Of a stretch of 12,665 bases of DNA, positions 7,146 to 12,665 are shown in pieces. Source of the stretch: UBA5336 sp039034035 (GTDB taxonomy: Bacteria > Pseudomonadota > Alphaproteobacteria > Caulobacterales > Hyphomonadaceae). Where the stretch lies: the NCBI GenBank assembly GCA_039034035.1, contig JBCCBN010000078.1, forward strand, positions 1 to 12,665, read 5' to 3'. Both the position numbers and the translations under genes were made by a program. A model generated the notes under the pieces. The model saw only the letters and a program-made list of their open reading frames with translations. It did no database searches and was not told the DNA's origin. Numbering within the stretch: the stretch's first letter is position 1; each line of letters opens with the position of its first letter.

Positions 7146-8561
7146 ATGGCAGTCACCGATCCCACCGGCGGGGCCCCCAAAGGCCGATTTCACTGGGCGG
7201 CGTGGCGCGACAGCCTGTCCTTCCGGCTGTTCGCGCTGACGATCGGGGCAATCCTGATCGTGGAGATCCTGATTTTCATTCCCAGCGCCGCGAATTTCCG
7301 GGCGGGATGGCTCAATGAGCGTGTCCAGGCCGCGCGCATCGCATCACTGGCCATTGAAGCAGCCCCTTCCCGTGCGGTGTCCATGGAGATATCGTCAGCC
7401 TTGTTGGCCAATGCCGAAGTGCTCGCGGTTGCAGAAATCACCGAGGATATGCGGTTCCAACTCCTGCCCCCCCAGGTGCCCATCCCCAAACCCATTGTCC
7501 CCGTCGACCTCCGGGCCCAGGCCATGGGCTTTTCCGTCGTGGAGACCCTCGCCACCTTGTGGGCCCCCGAAGGCCGCACGCTGATGATCACAGACTTTGG
7601 CGTGAGGGATGACAGCGTTCTCGAAATCCTGGTCCTGGAAGCGCCCTTGAAAGACGCCCTGTGGGCCTATGCCCGGAATATATTGATCCTGTCCCTGATT
7701 ATCTCGATCACCACCGGGGCCGCGATCTATGCCCTCCTTCTGCGCACGGTTGTGTCGCCGATCCGGCGGGTGACCGCTTCCGTCGAACAATTCCGCGAAG
7801 ACCCCGGCGGCTGGACCCGGCGGCTGCAACCGACCCAGCGGCGCGACGAGATAGGACGGGCCCAGAACGCTTTGTCCGACATGGAGGCGGCCGTTTCCGA
7901 GAGCTTCCGCCAGCGCGAAAGGCTGGCCGAACTGGGCGAAGCGGTGGCCCGGATCAATCACGATTTGCGGGGCTCGCTGGCGGCGGCGCAATTAGTCAGC
8001 GACAGTCTCGCCCGGTCCGATGATCCGCGGGTCAAACGGGCGGCACCCCGGCTGGAGCGCGCCCTCGAACGCGCCATCGCGCTCGCAACCGACACGCTGC
8101 AATATGGAAAGGCGGAGCCGAAACAGGTCGCCGGGCAAAGTCTGGTCCTGAAACCCATCCTCGATGAAGCTGCCGAGGAAGCGCTGGTCCGACATGGCAG
8201 CATCGCCTGGGACAATGCCTTGCCCGACACGCTGGTTGGCGACGTGGATGCCGAAGCACTGCACCGCATCATCGCCAATCTGGTTCGCAATGCCGCCGAA
8301 GCCATGGGTGGGGAGGGTCGTATCGCCATTGAACGGGAAGGGAATGCACTGCTGGTCAGCGATACCGGTCCCGGTTTGCCGGACGATCTCCGCGACAGCC
8401 TGTTCAAGCCGTTCGGCGTCACAACCAAGCGCAAGGGCACCGGGCTCGGCCTCGCCATCGCTCGCGACCTCGCCCTGGCGATGGGCGGCACCCTCGATCT
8501 GCGCGAGACTGGCCCGGACGGAACGATATTCGCGCTGGTCCTTCCCGCACTGTCCGAGTGA
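7146..8561 (+). CDS. Orphan sensor histidine kinase with HAMP domain
   Basis: 471 residues. TM1 lies at about 27-47, an extracytoplasmic sensor region of roughly 125 residues (50-172) matches no named domain by eye, and TM2 is at about 177-199. A HAMP-like linker (200-252) leads to the dimerisation helix with phospho-acceptor His272 in RINHDLRGSL. The HATPase domain shows the N box (HRIIANLVRNAAEAM, 373-387), G1 DTGPG at 406-410, an F box around FKPFG (420-424) and the G2 motif GTGLGLA at 431-437. The H box has Ser where many kinases have Pro (H-D-L-R-G-S-L). No response regulator gene lies in the window, so the partner is elsewhere. The gene starts 16 bases after the oxidoreductase stop and its TGA shares one base with the rluA ATG. 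No strong ribosome-binding site is visible. Confidence 0.93.
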   Translation: MAVTDPTGGAPKGRFHWAAWRDSLSFRLFALTIGAILIVEILIFIPSAANFRAGWLNERVQAARIASLAIEAAPSRAVSMEISSALLANAEVLAVAEITEDMRFQLLPPQVPIPKPIVPVDLRAQAMGFSVVETLATLWAPEGRTLMITDFGVRDDSVLEILVLEAPLKDALWAYARNILILSLIISITTGAAIYALLLRTVVSPIRRVTASVEQFREDPGGWTRRLQPTQRRDEIGRAQNALSDMEAAVSESFRQRERLAELGEAVARINHDLRGSLAAAQLVSDSLARSDDPRVKRAAPRLERALERAIALATDTLQYGKAEPKQVAGQSLVLKPILDEAAEEALVRHGSIAWDNALPDTLVGDVDAEALHRIIANLVRNAAEAMGGEGRIAIEREGNALLVSDTGPGLPDDLRDSLFKPFGVTTKRKGTGLGLAIARDLALAMGGTLDLRETGPDGTIFALVLPALSE

Positions 8562-9268
8562 TGCGCTCCGGTGGAGCCAACCCTGGCGGTTCACCCCGCT
8601 ACGTCCCGCCACATGGTCCGATTTCGATCCGGTTCAGCGATGCGCACATCCTGGTGGTCGATAAACCGGCCGGGCTGCTGTCGGTCCCTGGGCGAGGGGC
8701 GGAGAAAGCCGATTGCGTGGAGAGCCGGCTTAGCAACGCGTCAGGCTGGTTGCGCGCGGTACACCGGCTGGACATGGACACATCGGGCTTGCTCATCCTC
8801 GCCCGAACCCCGGAAGCCCATCGCAGCATGAGCGAGGCCTTCGCAGCCAGGTCCATCGAAAAGACCTATGAGGCCCATGTCTGGGGCGTGCCTGACGCTG
8901 CGCGAGGCCGGGTCGACGTCTCAATCGTGGCGGACTGGCCAAACCGGCCGAGGCAGATGGTTGACCCAGTCCGGGGCAAGCCTGCCATCACCGACTGGCA
9001 ATGTCTTGGGAAAGCCGGGAACACCGCACATCTCGTACTGCGTCCGGTCACCGGACGCAGCCACCAGCTGCGGGTCCATATGGCCCATATCGGTCATCCT
9101 ATCCTGGGCGACCCGTTCTACGCCCATCCAGCCGCCCGCGCCGCCGCCCCGCGTCTGATGTTGCACGCGGCAGCGCTGGCGTTTGATCATCCGGTTACTG
9201 GGGCGCGTCTGGAGCTTCGCTTGGCGCCGCCGTTTCCGGCGTTGGCGTCGGCGCTGGCGCAAGACTGA
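8561..9268 (+). CDS. rluA: Dual-specificity RNA pseudouridine synthase RluA
   Basis: 235 residues from the ATG at 8561. An in-frame GTG directly before it (8558) is an alternative start. The enzyme isomerises uridine to pseudouridine. E. coli RluA acts on 23S rRNA U746 and U32 of some tRNAs. The catalytic Asp71 is in VHRLDMDTSG (67-76). The match to RluA rather than RluC or RluD is close: ADWPNRPRQ in the middle, then TGRSHQLRVHM, GHPILGDPFYAHP and APRLMLHAAAL near the end. There is no S4 domain, as expected for RluA. It is the last gene of the operon, overlapping the kinase stop by one base. Its final 74 bases overlap, tail to tail, the end of the gamma-glutamyltransferase gene on the other strand. 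Grouping an RNA-modification gene with a sensor kinase is probably transcriptional convenience. Confidence 0.93.
   Translation: MRSGGANPGGSPRYVPPHGPISIRFSDAHILVVDKPAGLLSVPGRGAEKADCVESRLSNASGWLRAVHRLDMDTSGLLILARTPEAHRSMSEAFAARSIEKTYEAHVWGVPDAARGRVDVSIVADWPNRPRQMVDPVRGKPAITDWQCLGKAGNTAHLVLRPVTGRSHQLRVHMAHIGHPILGDPFYAHPAARAAAPRLMLHAAALAFDHPVTGARLELRLAPPFPALASALAQD
9038..9060. repeat. 10-bp inverted repeat inside rluA
   Basis: CTGCGTCCGG and CCGGACGCAG are perfect inverted arms around TCA. They sit in the codons for LRPVTGRS, a conserved part of RluA, so protein constraint may explain much of the sequence. As RNA the stem would be very stable. Confidence 0.6.
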
Positions 9269-11024
9269 GCGCAACGCCCTCGCGCCGCGGGTCCGACGCT
9301 CCCTCCAGGCCATCCTCGCGCACGACAATGATGTTCAACCCCGAATTCTCGCCCTCCACTTCGGCGACATCATAACCGGCAGCCTTCAACCCATCGGCCC
9401 AGCCCTTGCCGCCATCGACGCCGACTTCCACACGCACTGTGTCGCCGCGTGCAACCACATTGGGCAGGCCAACCGCATCTTCAGCGCTAAGCCCCCATTC
9501 CAGCACGCCCACAATCGTCTTGGACACATAGGCGACAATCGAGTTGCCACCCGGCGAACCGGTTACCATCACCACGTCATCATTGGCATCGAACACGATG
9601 GTCGGGCTCATCGAGCTGCGCGGCCGCTTTCCGCCGGCGGGCGCATTGGCCACCGGCAGGCCGTTCTTGACAGGGTCGCGCGCAAAATCGGTTAGTTCAT
9701 TGTTCAGGAGGAAGCCATCCACCATCCGAGAATTGCCAAACGGCGATTCCACCGTCGCCGTCATCGCCGCCACATTGCCATTCTGGTCGATAACGGACAG
9801 GTGGGTCGTGCCACTGCCCGCCTCGGTCGTGTCCCGGCCCCACAGGTCGATCACCGGATCGCGGCCGAGCACGGCGCCCGGGTCACCTGGCTCCGATTTT
9901 CCGTCGGGGGCCGGCGCCATGGGCGCGCGCTCGTCGAGGTATCGGGGGTTCAGGAGGTCGGCTGCGGGCACGGGCACGAAATCGGGATCGGCGACATAGT
10001 GGTCCCGGTCCGCATAGGTCAGGCGTTGGGCGTCGACCCAGGCCCGGACCCGGCCATCTTCGCTATTGGGCTGGCGCGCTTCGATCAGGCGCTGGTAGAG
10101 GCCGAGGATCATGCCCTGGGTGATACCGCCAGAACTTGGCGGTGGCGGGGAGCAGATACGATAGCTGCCCTGGAACGAACAAAGCGGCGCCCGTTCGACA
10201 ACCTGGTAGTTTTCAAGATCCTCGAGCGTCATGGCGCCAGGGCGCGGTTCATCGGCAACTGCCGCCACGATCCGCTCTGCCCGGGGCCCTGTATAGAAGG
10301 CCTTGGGCCCGACCAGCGCCACTTCCGTCAGCATCTCCGCATAGGGGAGGTTGTCACGCAGGGCGCCAACCGCCAGGGGCTCACCATCGGGATAGAAATA
10401 GGCGGCGCTGGAGGGGTAGTCATCCAGCTGGGTGGCCCCGCGCAACCGGTCGCTGGCGAGGAAATTCCCGAGCCGGGGCGACACTTCGAACCCGGCCTCG
10501 GCGAGGCTGATCGCCGGTTGGAAAAGCTCAGCCCACTCGGCCGCGCCGTGCCCGTCATGGGCCGCTTTGTAGAGCGCCACCTGGCCCGGTACGCCCGCCG
10601 AGAGCCCCGACTGCCAGGACGAGATATAGTCGCGAACCGCGCCTGTCTCGTCGAGGAACAAGCCTTCATTCGCGGCCGCCGGTGCGGTTTCTCGCCCATC
10701 ATAGACGAAGGTCTCGCCGGTCGCCCGTTCATGCACCATCAGAAACGCGCCGCCACCAATACCGGAGCTTTGTGGCTCCACCAGGCCCAGCACCGCATGG
10801 GCGGCGATCATCGCATCAACGGCATGGCCGCCGGCTTCCAGTACAGCCAGTCCAGCGTCAACTGCCCGGGCATCGGCCGCCGCCACCATCGCCCCATGGG
10901 GCCAGGCTGGTGCTACAGTTTCAGTCTCCGCTGGCGGTGATGCGGGCGCTTCGCCCGCGTCGGTGCCGCAGGCGCTGAGCAGGATGCTTGCCGCAACTGC
11001 CAGGATCGAGGTCCGATGAATCAT
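9195..11024 (-). CDS. ggt: Gamma-glutamyltransferase, lipoprotein, Ntn hydrolase
   Basis: 609 residues. It hydrolyses or transfers the gamma-glutamyl group of glutathione and related compounds. The start ATG is preceded by GGAG with suitable spacing. A lipobox ILLSAC puts the lipidated Cys at 19, so the enzyme should be membrane-anchored in the periplasm rather than soluble as in E. coli. The family core follows: DGRETAP (109-115, with the substrate-binding Arg111), PPPPSSGG (293-300), GSGTTHLSV (403-411), KRPRSSMSPTIV (466-477, oxyanion serines) and GSPGG (489-493). By homology, self-cleavage before Thr406 yields large and small subunits with Thr406 as the nucleophile. The family normally ends near DPRREG (578-583). 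Here a Pro/Ala/Thr-rich tail of about 25 residues continues and overlaps rluA by 74 bases. The gene diverges from the P1 peptidase gene across 144 bases. The ggt symbol reflects the family. Confidence 0.94.
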   Translation of the reverse strand: MIHRTSILAVAASILLSACGTDAGEAPASPPAETETVAPAWPHGAMVAAADARAVDAGLAVLEAGGHAVDAMIAAHAVLGLVEPQSSGIGGGAFLMVHERATGETFVYDGRETAPAAANEGLFLDETGAVRDYISSWQSGLSAGVPGQVALYKAAHDGHGAAEWAELFQPAISLAEAGFEVSPRLGNFLASDRLRGATQLDDYPSSAAYFYPDGEPLAVGALRDNLPYAEMLTEVALVGPKAFYTGPRAERIVAAVADEPRPGAMTLEDLENYQVVERAPLCSFQGSYRICSPPPPSSGGITQGMILGLYQRLIEARQPNSEDGRVRAWVDAQRLTYADRDHYVADPDFVPVPAADLLNPRYLDERAPMAPAPDGKSEPGDPGAVLGRDPVIDLWGRDTTEAGSGTTHLSVIDQNGNVAAMTATVESPFGNSRMVDGFLLNNELTDFARDPVKNGLPVANAPAGGKRPRSSMSPTIVFDANDDVVMVTGSPGGNSIVAYVSKTIVGVLEWGLSAEDAVGLPNVVARGDTVRVEVGVDGGKGWADGLKAAGYDVAEVEGENSGLNIIVVREDGLEGASDPRREGVALSLAPAPTPTPETAAPSEAPDAPQ

Positions 11025-11101
11025 CTTGCGGTCTCCGCTTGTTCGGTCTCATGCAGCGCACGTCGGCGTGGGTCCGCACAACCCGGCTCCCACCCGCGCG
11101 C

Positions 11102-11123
11102 CAAAAGTCGTTTCCACCTTTTG
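11102..11123. promoter_or_regulatory. Inverted repeat in the ggt/P1-peptidase divergent gap
   Basis: CAAAAG and CTTTTG are separated by 10 bases in the 144-base gap between divergent genes, about 45 bases before the peptidase start. The two-arm spacing is like a dimeric regulator site. It is short and may be chance. No convincing promoter hexamers were seen in this gap. Confidence 0.25.
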
Positions 11124-11168
11124 CCATGCACTCTAGAAAAGCCCCAGCGAAAACAAAAGGAGCGACCG

Positions 11169-12164
11169 ATGGCCAGGCCCGGTGCCCGCAATCTGATCAC
11201 CGACGTCGCCGGAGTGTCCGTCGGGAACGCCGAAAACGCCCAGATCCGTACCGGTACCAGCGTGATCCTGTGCGAGACGCCGGCAGCAGCAGCCGTCGCT
11301 GTGGCCGGAGGCGGGCCAGGAACCCGGGAGACCGACCTCCTGGACGCGGGCCGTCTGGTCCAGCGCGTCGATGCGGTGGTGCTGTCGGGCGGCAGCGCCT
11401 ATGGCCTTGGCGCAGCCGATGGGGTCTGCGCGGCCCTCGGCGCCGCCGGGCGAGGGTTCGGCATGGTCGACCTGCCGGGCGTGCCGCGAACGCCCATCGT
11501 GCCCGCCGCCATCCTCTACGACCTTGCCAATGGCGGCGACAAGGCCTGGGGCGAAACCCCACCCTATCCAGACCTGGGGCGCACCGCCCTCGCAAGCGGC
11601 GCTGACCAGTTCGATCTGGGTGCGACCGGGGCGGGCGCCGGCGCGCGGGCTGGCCAGCACCCCGGCGGCCTGGGCTCTGCCAGCCTCGTAACCAGCGACG
11701 GCTTCACTGTGGGCGCCATTGCCGCGGTCAATTGCTTCGGTTCGGTTTTCATGCCCGGCACGGACGTGTTCTGGGCATGGCCGATGGAGATCGATGGCGA
11801 ATTCGGCGGCCGCCGGCCGCCATCAGATTACGCCGCTAACCCCGAAGACTGGGGCGATGCCAAGGTCAACCCGCAACCGGGCCAGAACACCACAATCGCC
11901 TGCATCGCCACCGATGCCGATCTCACACCGTCCGATTGCCAGCGGATCGCGGACATGGCGCTCGCCGGCTTTGCCCGGGCCATCCGTCCCGTCTTTGCGC
12001 CGTTCGATGGCGACACCGTATTCGTCCTGGCCACCGGCACCCAGCCGGTGGACGACGCAACCCGCGCGCTGACCCTCACCCGCCTGGGCGAGTGCGCTGC
12101 GAACACCCTGGCCCGCGCCATCGCACGAGGCGTGTACGCTGCGACGGTATCGGCAGGCGCCTGA
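11169..12164 (+). CDS. P1 family (S58) peptidase, DmpA/NylC-type Ntn hydrolase
   Basis: 331 residues from the ATG at 11169, fixed by a strong AAGGAG six bases upstream. Longer in-frame starts upstream lack such a site. There is no signal peptide, so it is probably cytoplasmic. The family includes the aminopeptidase DmpA, beta-aminopeptidases and the nylon-oligomer hydrolase NylC. Visible marks are the N-terminal ITDVAGVSVGNAE (10-22), a Gly-rich AVAGGGPGTRETDLL (44-58), LSGGSAYGLGAADGV (72-86) and GATGAGAGA (151-159). At 238-247 it reads GQNTTIACIA. NylC is cut in the matching N-T-T sequence, so self-cleavage between Asn240 and Thr241 is expected, leaving Thr241 as the nucleophile. DmpA itself uses Gly-Ser. 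FDGDTVFVLATG (279-290) closes the core. The substrate cannot be read from the sequence. Its neighbour on the other strand is another self-cleaving Thr hydrolase. Confidence 0.93.
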   Translation: MARPGARNLITDVAGVSVGNAENAQIRTGTSVILCETPAAAAVAVAGGGPGTRETDLLDAGRLVQRVDAVVLSGGSAYGLGAADGVCAALGAAGRGFGMVDLPGVPRTPIVPAAILYDLANGGDKAWGETPPYPDLGRTALASGADQFDLGATGAGAGARAGQHPGGLGSASLVTSDGFTVGAIAAVNCFGSVFMPGTDVFWAWPMEIDGEFGGRRPPSDYAANPEDWGDAKVNPQPGQNTTIACIATDADLTPSDCQRIADMALAGFARAIRPVFAPFDGDTVFVLATGTQPVDDATRALTLTRLGECAANTLARAIARGVYAATVSAGA

Positions 12165-12319
12165 CCGGTCGTCGTCCTCGAAATCTATGTGCCTGACCAG
12201 GACGTCACCGCTCGGCACCGGGCCGCGATCAGCGAGGCGAGCCGGAATTGCCACGACCGAAAACTGTCAACCGAAAGACCACCGCCGGTCGCCGATTCCG
12301 CGTGTTGTGTAGTATCACC

Positions 12320-12367
12320 TGGCGGTCCGAGGAGGATTCGAACCCCCGACCCCTTGATTCGTAGTCA
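12320..12367 (-). other. 3' fragment of tRNA-Arg(ACG), probable attachment site
   Basis: On the minus strand the 48 bases run from mid anticodon stem to an encoded CCA. They comprise stem end TGA, loop CTACGAA (anticodon ACG), TCAAG, variable loop GGGTC, T stem GGGGG/CCTCC around TTCGAAT, acceptor half TCGGACC, discriminator G and CCA. Upstream (to the right) the expected partner bases stop: the anticodon stem would need CTTGA but reads CATGA, there is no D arm and no GGTCCGA acceptor half. So this is not a whole tRNA gene. A conserved tail starting in the anticodon stem is the standard core duplicated when a tyrosine-recombinase element integrates in a tRNA gene. The intact tRNA-Arg should then lie at the far, right-hand end of the element. 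A relic left by deletion is the alternative. Confidence 0.8.
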
Positions 12368-12472
12368 TGGGCTGAGCCTTGTAATTGCTCAACAAAAAAA
12401 CACACCGTCCCCGACAAAGGCCCCTGTTAACGTTTACCTTTTCCCCATGGCAACACACCGAAAGAGGCCGAC

Positions 12473-12622
12473 ATGACCGGGTTAGGCGCCTACCATTCGC
12501 GCGGGATGGTGATCAATCGACGCGTGGAAAACCTGGCCACGTTTCGCGATCTGACCGGTCTGAAGAGAAACGAAGTGCATCGATTTCGGCATGAAATCTT
12601 AAAGGTCCAATGGGTCGATTGA
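12473..12622 (+). CDS. Small hypothetical protein, 49 residues
   Basis: An ATG at 12473 is preceded by AAAGAGG with 5-base spacing and runs 49 codons to TGA (12620-12622). The peptide begins MTGLGAYHSRGMVINRRVEN and ends ILKVQWVD. It is basic and hydrophilic with no signal or membrane segment, and could be mostly helical. I recognise no family. GTTAACGTTTAC about 40 bases upstream resembles alphaproteobacterial promoter-region motifs, including CtrA half sites, but does not fit the full CtrA consensus. A further start follows six bases after its stop, which supports a real, translated gene in a small operon. Confidence 0.45.
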   Translation: MTGLGAYHSRGMVINRRVENLATFRDLTGLKRNEVHRFRHEILKVQWVD

Positions 12623-12628
12623 AAGGTC

Positions 12629-12665
12629 ATGGATCAAATCTCGTTGGTGTTGAGCGGTATTGGTA
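12629..12665 (+). CDS. Start of a hypothetical gene, cut by the window end
   Basis: An ATG at 12629, six bases after the preceding stop and with GAAAGG just upstream, opens a frame reading MDQISLVLSGIG to the edge. The mix of hydrophobic residues allows a membrane or helical start. Too short to assign. Confidence 0.3.
   Translation, partial: MDQISLVLSGIG

Larger units (their letters stand above)
12368..12665. mobile_element. Probable proximal end of an integrated element (extends past the window)
   Basis: Orientation of the tRNA fragment puts the element to its right. The sequence changes there: an A7 run at 12394-12400, an A+T-rich stretch near 12425-12445, and about 46% G+C over the last 125 bases by hand count, against well over 60% in the genes to the left. 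No integrase is visible; it may lie at the other end. The first 105 bases hold no gene I can recognise. Confidence 0.45.

Noticed and set aside
9801..10940. 379-codon plus-strand ORF opposite ggt
   Set aside because: It is antisense to intact ggt motifs, has no ribosome-binding site of note and no recognisable domain.
11823..12254. 143-codon minus-strand ORF at the end of the P1 peptidase gene
   Set aside because: Most of it is antisense to conserved peptidase sequence, and its start has no clear ribosome-binding site.
12320..12400. A complete tRNA gene on the minus strand
   Set aside because: A GAGC/GCTC mini-hairpin upstream mimics a D arm, but spacing is three bases too long, the anticodon stem has an A-A mismatch, and the 5' acceptor strand GGTCCGA is absent.
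12426..12437. CtrA-type binding site GTTAACGTTTAC
   Set aside because: Only one TTAA half is present and the second does not occur at the 7-base spacing, so it is mentioned only as a resemblance.
12189..12476. 95-codon plus-strand ORF containing RRIRTPDPLIRS
   Set aside because: The peptide is the familiar false translation of the complement of a tRNA 3' half; it arises from the tRNA-Arg fragment at 12320-12367. The first part is in frame after the P1 peptidase stop and matches nothing I know.

Overview
This window is G+C-rich chromosomal DNA from a bacterium, most likely an alphaproteobacterium of the Caulobacterales/Hyphomonadales/Maricaulales type. That placement is inference. It rests on the compact rpmH-rnpA-yidC-engB cluster, a Lys (not Arg) in the YidC groove, and the style of the orphan histidine kinase. 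No 16S rRNA or other taxonomic marker is present.

Layout, left to right. (1) Positions 1-513 (+) hold the C-terminal part of an MscS-family mechanosensitive channel. Its reading frame is broken at a run of eight G. (2) Positions 606-3669 (-) hold the ribosome and membrane-biogenesis cluster rpmH (L34), rnpA (RNase P protein), yidC (membrane insertase) and engB/yihA (ribosome-assembly GTPase). yidC and engB overlap by 4 bases. No yidD lies between rnpA and yidC. rnpA has no ATG, GTG or TTG where its conserved N-terminus should begin, and a perfect 9-bp hairpin sits there. (3) Positions 3902-9268 (+) hold a tightly packed five-gene operon: exported DUF547 protein, TVP38/TMEM64 membrane protein, MerA-like flavin disulfide oxidoreductase, orphan sensor histidine kinase, and the RNA pseudouridine synthase RluA. 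Junctions are 4-base gaps, 1-4-base overlaps or 16 bases. (4) Positions 9195-11024 (-) hold a lipoprotein gamma-glutamyltransferase that converges on rluA with a 74-base overlap of coding ends. (5) Positions 11169-12164 (+) hold a divergent P1/S58 family peptidase (DmpA/NylC type). (6) At 12320-12367 (-) lies the last 48 bases of a tRNA-Arg(ACG), from inside the anticodon stem to the CCA, with no 5' half. To its right the base composition falls to about 46% G+C by hand count, and there is a 49-codon ORF followed by the start of another.

How the genes fit together. The left cluster makes translation and protein-insertion machinery. The central operon couples a membrane protein of the DedA/SNARE-associated superfamily to a cytosolic thiol-disulfide flavoprotein, an exported Cys-containing protein and a sensor kinase, which suggests an uncharacterised envelope redox or membrane-homeostasis module. 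The two right-hand enzymes are unrelated Ntn hydrolases, both predicted to activate themselves by cutting before a Thr. The tRNA fragment is best read as one attachment site of an integrated element whose body starts near 12368 and continues beyond the window.
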